A DNA stretch of 12,428 nucleotides from Actinomycetes bacterium (lineage in GTDB: Bacteria > Actinomycetota > Actinomycetes > S36-B12), in assembly GCA_030425745.1 (NCBI GenBank), contig JAUHZW010000040.1:1-12428 (forward strand). The letters are read 5' to 3'. The notes below the pieces were generated by a model. It was given only the letters and a program-made list of their open reading frames with translations. It was not told where the DNA came from and did no database searches. Positions 1-6,177 of the stretch are shown one piece after another. Position 1 is the first letter of the stretch, and each line of letters opens with the position of its first letter. The position numbers and the translations under genes were made by a program.

Positions 1-274
1 CGAGAACAGGCAGGCGGTCGGTCGTCGCGGAGTAGTAGTGCCGCTGCACGTACAGGGATCCGAGGTCGGCACAGTGGTCGAGATGACAGTGGCTCAGCAC
101 CACGGCGTCGAGGGCGCCCGGCCAGTCCATCGCGACGTGCCGCTGCAGCGCGCCGAACGAGCCGTTGCCCAGGTCGAGGACGATCCGGTGACCGTCATGC
201 TCGATCAGGTACGACGAGGCCGGGGAGTCAGCCGACGGGTACGAGCCGGAGCAGCCGAGGATCGTCAGGCGCAT
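1..274 (-). CDS. Rv1339-like MBL-fold cyclic nucleotide phosphodiesterase, N-terminal part (runs off left edge)
   Basis: I translated this partial gene by hand from the ATG at 274; 91 codons are visible. The protein opens with MRLTILGCSGS and an SPASSYL segment. It carries the metallo-beta-lactamase metal motif H-C-H-L-D-H near residues 63-68, followed by a YVQRHYY stretch. This opening matches Mycobacterium Rv1339, an MBL-fold protein reported as an atypical class II cAMP phosphodiesterase, which also lies next to murI. The start follows the murI stop by 17 nt and has a GGAAGGG ribosome site, so it is probably cotranslated with murI. The C-terminal half and the remaining metal ligands lie outside the window. 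The fold is secure. The cyclic-nucleotide substrate is inferred from family and gene order; a ribonuclease-Z-like role is the alternative. Confidence 0.8.
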   Translation of the reverse strand, partial: MRLTILGCSGSYPSADSPASSYLIEHDGHRIVLDLGNGSFGALQRHVAMDWPGALDAVVLSHCHLDHCADLGSLYVQRHYYSATTDRLPVL

Positions 275-291
275 GGTCGGGCCCTTCCGGA

Positions 292-1086
292 TCAGTCTGT
301 CGCCTCGACGGCACCGATCTCGGGGCCGAGGAATCGCCGGCCCAGACGCTGGAACTCGTCCGGGTCTCCGGTGACGAGGAACTGGTGCGCGGGCTCGGGC
401 AGGTCCGGATGACGCACGAGGTCGTGGGCAACGAGGGTGCGGTAGACGTCCTTCGCGGTCTCCTCCGCACTGGACACGAGCGTCACCTCCTCCCCCATCA
501 CGTAGGAGAGCACTCCGGTGAGCAACGGGTAATGCGTGCATCCGAGGACGAGGGTGTCGACATCCGCGTCCTTCATCGGCGCGAGGTACTCGGCAGCGAC
601 CGCGATGAGCTCCGGCCCCGACGTGACACCGTCCTCGACGAACTCCACGAACCGCGGGCAGGCGGCGCTGGTGAGGTCGACCTGCGGGGCCGCGGCGAAG
701 GCATCGTCATAGGCACCCGAGGTGACAGTGGCGGTGGTGCCGATCACCCCCACGCGACCCGTGCGCGTCGCCGCCGCCGCACGACGCACGGCGGGGTGCA
801 CCACCTCGACGACCGGGACGTCGTACCGCTCCCGGGCGTCGCGCAGGGTTGCTGCGCTCGCGGAGTTGCACGCGATGACGAGCATCTTGACGCCATCGTC
901 GACGAGACGATCCATGATCTCCAGGGAGAAGGAGCGCACCTCGGCGATGGGCCGGGGGCCGTACGGCCCGCGCGCAGTGTCGCCCACGTAGCGGACGGGC
1001 TCGTGCGGCAGCTGGTCGAGCACGGCACGGGCGACGGTCAGGCCGCCGAAGCCGGAGTCGAAGATGCCGATGGCTGCGTCGTTCAT
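292..1086 (-). CDS. murI: Glutamate racemase
   Basis: MurI interconverts L- and D-glutamate in the cytoplasm, supplying the D-Glu of the peptidoglycan stem peptide. The 264-residue product has the usual family length. It opens with the I-F-D-S-G-F-G-G-L-T signature (Asp10, Ser11). Both catalytic cysteines are present: Cys73 in A-C-N-S-A and Cys183 in L-G-C-T-H-Y-P-L-L. GDTARGPYG at residues 36-44 is another conserved block. The ATG at 1086 starts directly at the conserved N-terminus. Its ribosome site is poor, which suggests coupling to cysO 49 nt upstream; a TACGCT hexamer 9 nt before the ATG could also drive its own transcript. The phosphodiesterase follows 17 nt after the stop. No catalytic residue is missing. 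Confidence 0.97.
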   Translation of the reverse strand: MNDAAIGIFDSGFGGLTVARAVLDQLPHEPVRYVGDTARGPYGPRPIAEVRSFSLEIMDRLVDDGVKMLVIACNSASAATLRDARERYDVPVVEVVHPAVRRAAAATRTGRVGVIGTTATVTSGAYDDAFAAAPQVDLTSAACPRFVEFVEDGVTSGPELIAVAAEYLAPMKDADVDTLVLGCTHYPLLTGVLSYVMGEEVTLVSSAEETAKDVYRTLVAHDLVRHPDLPEPAHQFLVTGDPDEFQRLGRRFLGPEIGAVEATD

Positions 1087-1135
1087 GGTGCGCCCAGCGT
1101 AGAGGGCGATTCGGTCACTGCGTTCCAGCCCAGTG

Positions 1136-1417
1136 TCAGGGCAGGAACATGCCGCCGGACGACGCCGGCAGGATCAGGACGGTCTGGCCGTCGGCAACAA
1201 CCGTGTCGAGACCGCCACCGAACCGGATGTCGTCGGACCCCACGTAGATGTTGATGTAGCGGCGCAGACCGCTGTCGTCGATGAGCCGTTCGGCGAAACC
1301 CGGATGACGCGCATCGATGTCGGCGATGAGCTCGCCCACCGTGGCGCCGGAGCTCTCGACGACCCCCTCGTCACCCGTGAGCGTCCGGAGCACCACGGGT
1401 ATGCGAACCGCGACCAT
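1136..1417 (-). CDS. cysO: CysO-like ubiquitin-fold sulfur carrier (MoaD/ThiS family) with C-terminal extension
   Basis: The 93-residue beta-grasp protein resembles mycobacterial CysO. It shares the VRIP..LR start, the TVGELI helix, the YINIYV..DDIRF.GGL.T core and the ILPA..GG end. CysO carries a C-terminal thiocarboxylate that gives sulfur to O-phosphoserine through CysM to make cysteine, and the JAMM protease Mec releases the cysteine. Here the di-glycine (88-89) is not terminal: four residues, MFLP, follow it. A carrier of this kind needs its tail cut off before activation, as for QbsE/QbsD and HcyS/HcyD. Neither cysM nor mec lies in the window. The start has no Shine-Dalgarno; a TATGCT -10 element 6 nt before the ATG suggests a leaderless mRNA. 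murI follows 49 nt downstream. The family is clear; its exact pathway is inferred. Confidence 0.88.
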   Translation of the reverse strand: MVAVRIPVVLRTLTGDEGVVESSGATVGELIADIDARHPGFAERLIDDSGLRRYINIYVGSDDIRFGGGLDTVVADGQTVLILPASSGGMFLP

Positions 1418-1423
1418 GCCGGA

Positions 1424-1429
1424 AGCATA
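1424..1429 (-). promoter_or_regulatory. Probable -10 element for a leaderless cysO transcript
   Basis: On the minus strand TATGCT fits the actinobacterial TANNNT -10 consensus. It is separated from the cysO ATG (1417) by 6 nt, which places the transcription start at or next to the A of the start codon. No purine-rich ribosome site precedes the ATG, which agrees with a leaderless mRNA. I see no clear -35 hexamer at 17-18 nt. Confidence 0.5.
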
Positions 1430-1492
1430 GGAGGAGTTGTGCAGCGGTGATTTCTCCTACTCGAACTGATATGTCCGATTAATGCCCGGATC

Positions 1493-1523
1493 GTGACCGA
1501 TTCGTTACATCGATTCATAGGTT
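1493..1523 (+). promoter_or_regulatory. Possible rhodopsin promoter region with imperfect dyad
   Basis: The gap between cysO and the rhodopsin gene (1418-1626, 209 bp) is visibly more A/T-rich at 1440-1530 than its surroundings, as expected for a promoter. TAGGTT (1518-1523) fits TANNNT, and GTGACC (1493-1498) is a weak -35 candidate with a long 19-nt spacer. GTGAC and GTTAC (1493-1497 and 1504-1508) form a dyad with one mismatch over a 6-nt centre. GTTG-TT-CAAC (1521-1530) is a second short dyad. The assignment is tentative; other hexamers in the same stretch are possible. Confidence 0.3.
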
Positions 1524-1537
1524 GTTCAACTTGCCGA

Positions 1538-1621
1538 GTTCTCCCGACGAGAGGAACGTCAATCACGCCCGACAGACGTCGGGCAGGAGGAGGTAGGGGG
1601 CGCCCGCCCCCGGATTCGGAG
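1538..1621 (+). promoter_or_regulatory. Structured 5' leader of the rhodopsin gene with an orphan Shine-Dalgarno
   Basis: Two perfect hairpins stand in tandem. GCCCGAC/GTCGGGC (1567-1573 and 1578-1584) has a 4-nt loop, and GGGGGC/GCCCCC (1596-1601 and 1606-1611) has a 4-nt loop. Between them is a strong AGGAGGAGG (1585-1593) that ends 33 nt before the ATG, with no start codon at normal distance. The likely working ribosome site is GGAG at 1618-1621, 5 nt before the ATG at 1627. A second CCCGAC copy (1543-1548) could compete for the GTCGGG arm, giving two exclusive folds. The structures are seen in the sequence; a regulatory role is inferred. Confidence 0.5.
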
Positions 1622-1626
1622 TCTTG

Positions 1627-2472
1627 ATGGACGTTCTTGAGTTGGACTACGGGCAGTTCCAGACTGTCTACAACATCCTGTCGTTCGCCCTGGCCGCGAT
1701 GATCGCGACCACCGTGTTCCTGCTGGCAGCCAACACTCGGGTGCTGCCCCGCTACCGTCAGGCCGTCATCGTCTCGGCCATCGTCACCCTGATCGCGGCG
1801 TACCACTACTGGCGGATCTTCAACTCGTTCGAGGGTGCCTACGTGGCCGTCGGGGCCGGCGACCCACTCGCTGAGGGCCAGACCATCATGGACCTGTCAT
1901 ACCGACTGGTCGCGGGCGAGGGCTTCAACGAGGGCTACCGCTATGTGGACTGGATCCTGACCGTCCCGCTGCTGCTCTTCGAAGCCATCGCAGTTCTCGC
2001 CCTCGCCCCGGCGATTCGCAAGGGCCTCATGCTCAAGCTGATCCCAGCGGCCATCCTGATGATCGCACTGGGCTACCCGGGCGAGATCGCCACGGACACC
2101 ATGGCCAAGGCCATCTGGGGTGCGCTCAGCACGATCCCGTTCCTCTACATCCTCTACGTGCTCTTCGCGGAACTGTCCAAGAGCATGCGCACGCAGCCGG
2201 AGCAGGTGCGCAAGGACCTCAACGGCCTGCGCTGGCTGCTGCTGGCCACGTGGGGCGTCTACCCGATCTCTTACATGTTCCCGATGTTCGGGATCGATGG
2301 CCCGGACGCGTTCGTCTGGCGGCAGGTCGGCTACTCCGTCGCCGACGTCCTCGCCAAGTGCTGGTTCGGTCTTCTCATCTACAAGATCGCCCGCGAGAAG
2401 AGCCGCTACGACAGCGAGCAGTTCGCCGCGGACGAGTTCAAGGAGGCACCGTCAAGTCAGAACGCCCAGTAG
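1627..2472 (+). CDS. Light-driven proton-pump rhodopsin, xanthorhodopsin/actinorhodopsin type
   Basis: The 281-residue seven-helix retinal protein would export protons across the cytoplasmic membrane in light. Helix C reads R105-Y-V-D108-W-I-L-T112-V-P-L-L-L-F-E119. This is the D-T-E pump motif: Asp108 is the proton acceptor, Glu119 the donor. His60 in A-Y-H-Y matches the acceptor-linked histidine. Asp240 and Lys244 in helix G are the counterion and Schiff-base lysine. Leu116 sits at the colour-tuning position where Leu means green absorption. Gly165, in IWGALSTIPF, replaces the bulky Trp of bacteriorhodopsin and leaves the opening that binds a carotenoid antenna in xanthorhodopsin. The long loop at about 66-103 also fits that clade. 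I chose the ATG at 1627, with GGAG 5 nt upstream, over an adjoining TTG at 1624. No retinal or carotenoid genes are in the window. Confidence 0.96.
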   Translation: MDVLELDYGQFQTVYNILSFALAAMIATTVFLLAANTRVLPRYRQAVIVSAIVTLIAAYHYWRIFNSFEGAYVAVGAGDPLAEGQTIMDLSYRLVAGEGFNEGYRYVDWILTVPLLLFEAIAVLALAPAIRKGLMLKLIPAAILMIALGYPGEIATDTMAKAIWGALSTIPFLYILYVLFAELSKSMRTQPEQVRKDLNGLRWLLLATWGVYPISYMFPMFGIDGPDAFVWRQVGYSVADVLAKCWFGLLIYKIAREKSRYDSEQFAADEFKEAPSSQNAQ

Positions 2473-2498
2473 CCGGCGCCTCTGCTGCGGTTCACGTC

Positions 2499-2536
2499 GC
2501 GAGTGGCCGTCCTCTTCAGGGAGGGCGGCCACTCGC
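2499..2536. terminator. Shared terminator hairpin between convergent rhodopsin and lipoprotein genes
   Basis: GCGAGTGGCCG (2499-2509) pairs perfectly with CGGCCACTCGC (2526-2536). The stem continues through a T-G wobble and CCTC/GAGG to a 6-nt loop, about 16 bp in all. It lies 26 nt past the rhodopsin stop and 5 nt past the lipoprotein stop on the other strand, so it can serve both transcripts. No U-tract follows on either side, which is common in high-GC Actinobacteria. Confidence 0.8.
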
Positions 2537-2541
2537 ATGTG

Positions 2542-3441
2542 TCAGGCTCCCTGCCGCTGGCCGCGCCCCTGGCCGTTGCCCTTGCCCTGACCCCCGCCCA
2601 TGCCGGGCTCGTGGTCCTCATCCGCGCCGTGGCCGCCGCCGTTGCCCTGGCCGCCACCGCCTTGGCCCGACTCGTGATCATCGTGGCCGAGTTCGGACAT
2701 CTGCTCCTGTGTCAGGGATCCGCCGTTGTCCGCGGCCGCCTCGAACAGCGGCAGGTGGGCCTCGAGGGACGCGCGGCGCAGGTTGGTGAAGACCCGAGTC
2801 AGGCGCCGATCGTCCGTCTGCGCGAGCAGTTCGTCGTACAGCTCGACGTTGTCCACCTCGCCGGTGGCCCAGGCCCGTGCGGCGGACTCCAGATCCGCGG
2901 GCGCCGGCAGCTTGCCGAGGTAGGGGTTCGCCGGGGCCTCGATGCCGAAGCCATCGAGCTGGCGGATGAGCGCATCGATGTGCCGCTCCTCGGCGCTCTT
3001 GATCTGGACATACGGCTGGACCTCACCGAACGCATCGATGACGGCCGCATAGCTCGCCGCCGCGGCGTACTCGCCGACCGGGCTCATGAGGGCGTCCCAG
3101 GCCAGAGCGGCATCGCTGCCCGCCTCGGGACCGGCCGGCAGTTCGATCGCCTCGATGGCCGCCTCGACCTCGGCGACGCCGCCATCCGCAGGAGCCTCGT
3201 CGGACACGGCGTCATCGCCAACCGACTCACTGTCATCGGCCGCCGGGGCCTCGTCGGACACGGTGTCATCGGCGGCCGGCTCACTGGCAGCGGCCTCGGT
3301 GCTCGCTCCCGGCTGAGCACTCGCGGCTGCCTCGGTGTCCGACGAGCTGCAGGCTGTGACGGTCAGGGCCAGCGCCGCCGCCACCGCCGTCCCTGCCATC
3401 AGAGTGCGTGCGCGGCGTGCGTCCTTCACCAGCGTGCTCAT
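2542..3441 (-). CDS. Ferritin-like (DUF2202-type) lipoprotein with Gly/His/Asp-rich tail
   Basis: The 299-residue product starts at the ATG at 3441, preceded by GGAAGGA. An upstream in-frame ATG at 3492 has no ribosome site and would spoil the signal peptide. Residues 1-30 are a lipoprotein signal ending in V-T-A-C (Cys31). Residues 32-110 are an Ala/Glu/Asp/Ser-rich linker in which DD[TA]VSDEAPA occurs twice (59-67 and 76-85). Residues about 111-240 form a helical ferritin-like domain with E124-Y, E151-E-R-H154 and E227-A-H229 as candidate metal ligands; this resembles DUF2202. Residues about 252-299 are a low-complexity tail rich in Gly, Gln, His and Asp. The protein should be anchored outside the membrane. 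Metal or redox chemistry is a family-based guess. It faces the rhodopsin gene across a shared terminator and lies 92 nt after DUF2017. Confidence 0.8.
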   Translation of the reverse strand: MSTLVKDARRARTLMAGTAVAAALALTVTACSSSDTEAAASAQPGASTEAAASEPAADDTVSDEAPAADDSESVGDDAVSDEAPADGGVAEVEAAIEAIELPAGPEAGSDAALAWDALMSPVGEYAAAASYAAVIDAFGEVQPYVQIKSAEERHIDALIRQLDGFGIEAPANPYLGKLPAPADLESAARAWATGEVDNVELYDELLAQTDDRRLTRVFTNLRRASLEAHLPLFEAAADNGGSLTQEQMSELGHDDHESGQGGGGQGNGGGHGADEDHEPGMGGGQGKGNGQGRGQRQGA

Positions 3442-3533
3442 GTGTCCTTCCCTGCCGCGATGACCGTCACCGGGCTCCTCCAGCCCTGACAATGCTCCGG
3501 CCGCGTGCAGGGGCCGTCATCGTGATGTTCGGA

Positions 3534-4079
3534 TCATGCAAGGAGCGATTGGACCAAAGTCTCCTGCAGGTAGGTCAGCCAGCCGTACAGCCCGTACAGC
3601 GCGGCCCGGGGATCGTCATCGTCCAAGTCAGCGAACTCGTCCTGGTTCTCCTCGGTGAGCTCGAGACGGGCGCCGAGCACCAGTCTGGTGTCGTTGAGGA
3701 ACCCCAGCCAGGCCGGGATGAGCTCCTCGGAGAGGTGCACCACCAGTCCGTCATCCCCCAGCGATGCCCGGACAGCCTCCGCATTGCGCACCTTGGCATC
3801 GCGCAGATCGCGCTCGGTGAACCGGCGGAACTCCAGCGACGCCTCCTCGTCATCACGGAATGCATCCGGCAGCAGGCGGTGGAGCGCCGGATCCTCAGAC
3901 GGCACGGCCTCCGGGTCGATGCCGACGAGGGCGACGAGCGGGTCCTCGCCTGAGTCAGCCGCCGTCCCGACGAAGTCGATCAGCTGGGCAGTGAGGCTGA
4001 TCAGCAGTTCACGCTCGACCTCCTCGAGGATGAGGTCCATCGACCGATCCGAGGCGCCCAGCGGGCGCAGCATCGCCAT
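3534..4079 (-). CDS. DUF2017 family protein
   Basis: The 181-residue product belongs to the actinobacterial DUF2017 family. It has an MLRPLG start, a long acidic helical middle including E-E-V-E-R-E-L-L, and a conserved-looking end L-Y-G-L-Y-G-W-L-T-Y-L-Q-E-T-L. No enzyme motif, signal peptide or membrane segment is visible. The ATG at 4079 shares its A with the TGA stop of clpS (TGATG), and GAAGGA lies 6 nt upstream inside clpS, so translation is coupled. A second ATG at 4073 is possible. The family commonly follows clpS in Actinobacteria, which suggests a link to ClpS/ClpCP proteolysis, but its function is not established. The usual next genes (mec, cysO) are displaced here by the lipoprotein and rhodopsin. 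Confidence 0.85.
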   Translation of the reverse strand: MAMLRPLGASDRSMDLILEEVERELLISLTAQLIDFVGTAADSGEDPLVALVGIDPEAVPSEDPALHRLLPDAFRDDEEASLEFRRFTERDLRDAKVRNAEAVRASLGDDGLVVHLSEELIPAWLGFLNDTRLVLGARLELTEENQDEFADLDDDDPRAALYGLYGWLTYLQETLVQSLLA

Positions 4080-4378
4080 CAGTCGTCCTTCTGCAGCGTG
4101 GCCCACAGGCCGTAGCCGTGCATCGCGGTGACGTCGCGCTCCATGGCCTCGCGGGTGCCGTTCGACACCACGGCACGCCCCTTCTCATGGACGTCCATCA
4201 TGAGCCGCTCGGCCTTCTCCCGCGGATAGTGGAAGTACTCCATGAACACATACGTCACGTAGGACATGAGGTTGACCGGGTCATTCCACACGATGGTGAT
4301 CCACGGATTCTCCACCTGCTCCACGACCTCAGGCCGGGTCACCTCGGTCGGGGTGACCTCAGGGGGAGCCACGGACAT
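4079..4378 (-). CDS. clpS: ATP-dependent Clp protease adaptor ClpS
   Basis: ClpS delivers N-degron substrates to the ClpC/ClpA unfoldase. The 99-residue product has the family pattern: a flexible N-terminal tail (1-24), then W-I-T-I-V-W-N-D-P-V-N at 26-36 with Asn32-Asp33 in the alpha-amino-binding position. Next come the YVTYVF..YFHYPREKAERLMMDVHEKG helices with His64, and the ATLQKD end. I chose the ATG at 4378, with GGAGG about 8 nt upstream; the in-frame ATG at 4405 would add nine unconserved residues. Its stop overlaps the DUF2017 start by one base. The gene diverges from the class V aminotransferase-fold gene across only 40 bp. Confidence 0.95.
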   Translation of the reverse strand: MSVAPPEVTPTEVTRPEVVEQVENPWITIVWNDPVNLMSYVTYVFMEYFHYPREKAERLMMDVHEKGRAVVSNGTREAMERDVTAMHGYGLWATLQKDD

Positions 4379-4406
4379 GGACCCATCCTCCCCTACCGAT
4401 CTCACC

Positions 4407-4412
4407 TACTCT
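4407..4412 (+). promoter_or_regulatory. Probable -10 element for a leaderless SufS-like transcript
   Basis: TACTCT matches TANNNT and is followed by exactly 6 nt before the GTG at 4419, so the transcript would begin at the start codon. No Shine-Dalgarno is visible before this GTG. The geometry is the same as at cysO. The clpS promoter must share this 40-bp divergent gap. Confidence 0.5.
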
Positions 4413-4418
4413 GGTCGG

Positions 4419-6140
4419 GTGACCACGATCACCATCCCACCACGACGTCCCGACCTGCCGGATCCGCCGATCCTGGCCCGGATCCGCGATGCCGTGATCG
4501 GCGACGATCAGGTGATGGAAGGCCCCTTCGGCCCCCGGCGCGTCACCTATGCGGACTACACCGCGAGCGGGCGCGCACTGACCTTCCTCGAGGACGTCAT
4601 CCGTGAGGAGGTGCTCCCGCGGTATGCGAACACGCACACCGAGTCCAGCGGCACCGGGCTGCAGACCACGCGCCTGCGCGAGGACGCCCGGCGGATCATC
4701 CACGACGCCGTGCACGCCGAAGACGACACCCACGTGATCTTCGCCGGCTCCGGCTCGACCGGGGCGATCAACCGACTCGTCGGGATCCTCAACCTCCGCA
4801 TCCCCGCGGATCTCGACGCCCGCTTCGACCTGTCCGAGCAGATCCCGCCCGAGCAGCGCCCGGTCGTCCTGATCGGCCCGTACGAGCACCACAGCAACGA
4901 GCTTCCGTGGCGTGAATCGATCGCCGACGTCGTCACCATCCACGAGGACGCCGACGGTCACCTCGACCTCGATGACCTGCGCCGACGGCTCGTGGAGTTC
5001 GCGGATCGCCCGCAGGTCATCGCGTCGTTCAGCGCAGCCAGCAATGTCACCGGCATCACCACGGACACGCACACCGTCACCGAGACACTGCATGAGCACG
5101 GCGCGCTGGCGTTCTGGGACTACGCGGCGTCGGCCCCGTACGTCGACATCGACATGGCACCCGACGGTCGCCCCCTGGCCCGCAAGGATGCGGTCTTCCT
5201 CTCACCGCACAAGTTCATCGGCGGCCCGGGCACCCCGGGCGTGCTGATCGTGCGAGGTGAACTGCTCACCAATGCCGTGCCCGACGTCGTCGGTGGCGGC
5301 ACCGTCGCGTACGTCAACCCCGAGGAGCACCTCTACCTCGATGACCCGGTGCATCGTGAGGAGGGCGGCACTCCCGCGATCATCGAGTCGATCCGCGCGG
5401 GGCTGGTGTTCCAGCTCAAGGACGCGGTGGGCACGGACGTCATCCGGGCCCATGAGGAGGACTTCGTCCGACGGGCGATCTCCTCGTGGCAGGCGAACCC
5501 CCGTATCGAGGTGCTCGGCAACACCGATGCCGATCGGCTGTCGATCGTCTCGTTCGTCATGCGACGCCCCGAGGGTCGGTATCTGCACCACAACCTCGCC
5601 GTCGCGATCCTGAATGACCTCTTCGGCATCCAGTCCCGCGGCGGCTGCTCCTGCGCAGGCCCCTACGGCCACCGCCTGCTCGGCATCGATCTGGAGCGCT
5701 CGCATGAGTTCGAGCGGGAGATCCAGCACGGATGCGAGGGCATCAAGCCGGGTTGGGTGCGGGTCAACTTCAACTACTTCATCTCCGAGGTGGTGTTCGA
5801 ATACGTGGTGTCGGCGGTCCACCTCGTGGCCGACCATGGCTGGAAGCTGCTGCCGCAGTACCGGTTCGACCCGACGACGGGCCGGTGGCAGCACCGGGAC
5901 GGCCCGGTGGAGCCACCTCTGCGGCTGGCTGACATCCACTACGACGAGGCCGGGATCCTGCGCTATCCCGAGCATCGCGACCGGGCACCCGAGAGCGCGC
6001 TGGCCGACTACCTCGCCCACGGCCACGAGTACCTCGAGTCACTGCCCGACGACCTCGGGCCGCCTGCCTCGGATGCCCTGAGTGCGGACTTCACCGCGCT
6101 GCAGTGGTTCGAGCTCCCCGCGGCCTCTCTGAAGACGTGA
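4419..6140 (+). CDS. Class V aminotransferase-fold PLP enzyme, cysteine desulfurase-like
   Basis: The 573-residue cytoplasmic PLP enzyme follows the SufS/CsdA layout: Y-A-D-Y-T-A-S-G near 44-51, E-H-H-S-N at 156-160 (PLP-stacking His), F-W-D234-Y-A-A (pyridine-nitrogen Asp), and the PLP lysine in S-P-H-K265-F-I-G-G-P-G-T-P-G. The 408-412 loop R-G-G-C410-S-C412-A-G holds cysteines where desulfurases carry the nucleophile, so sulfur transfer from cysteine is likely but unproven. It is about 150 residues longer than SufS, with a C-terminal extension after about 450 that has no motif I recognise. I chose the GTG at 4419 because conserved sequence begins soon after and a -10 element sits 6 nt upstream. 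Extending to an ATG at 4266 would run through clpS. No suf genes adjoin it. The fold is certain and the exact reaction open. Confidence 0.85.
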   Translation: MTTITIPPRRPDLPDPPILARIRDAVIGDDQVMEGPFGPRRVTYADYTASGRALTFLEDVIREEVLPRYANTHTESSGTGLQTTRLREDARRIIHDAVHAEDDTHVIFAGSGSTGAINRLVGILNLRIPADLDARFDLSEQIPPEQRPVVLIGPYEHHSNELPWRESIADVVTIHEDADGHLDLDDLRRRLVEFADRPQVIASFSAASNVTGITTDTHTVTETLHEHGALAFWDYAASAPYVDIDMAPDGRPLARKDAVFLSPHKFIGGPGTPGVLIVRGELLTNAVPDVVGGGTVAYVNPEEHLYLDDPVHREEGGTPAIIESIRAGLVFQLKDAVGTDVIRAHEEDFVRRAISSWQANPRIEVLGNTDADRLSIVSFVMRRPEGRYLHHNLAVAILNDLFGIQSRGGCSCAGPYGHRLLGIDLERSHEFEREIQHGCEGIKPGWVRVNFNYFISEVVFEYVVSAVHLVADHGWKLLPQYRFDPTTGRWQHRDGPVEPPLRLADIHYDEAGILRYPEHRDRAPESALADYLAHGHEYLESLPDDLGPPASDALSADFTALQWFELPAASLKT

Positions 6141-6151
6141 ACTGCGCCGCG

Positions 6152-6177
6152 GCGTGACTCGAACTACTTCGTCACGC
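6152..6177. terminator. Possible terminator hairpin between convergent genes
   Basis: GCGTGAC (6152-6158) pairs with GTCACGC (6171-6177). GAA/TTC (6161-6163 and 6168-6170) extends the stem across a 2-nt bulge to a CTAC loop. It lies in the 23-bp convergent gap and overlaps the end of the GH18 gene. It is short and has no U-tract, so it is only a candidate. Confidence 0.4.

Noticed and set aside
385..1254. Long plus-strand open frame opposite murI
   Set aside because: It is antisense to a complete glutamate racemase with all catalytic motifs; its translation is low-complexity and typical of a GC-rich shadow frame.
1492..1510. CRP/GlxR-type cAMP-receptor site upstream of the rhodopsin
   Set aside because: The half-sites GTGA and TTAC are separated by 8 nt rather than the 6 expected, and one arm has a mismatch, so only an imperfect dyad can be claimed.
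2503..3489. 328-codon plus-strand open frame opposite the lipoprotein
   Set aside because: It starts within the terminator hairpin and mirrors the lipoprotein codons; its Arg/Gly/Leu-rich product shows no domain.
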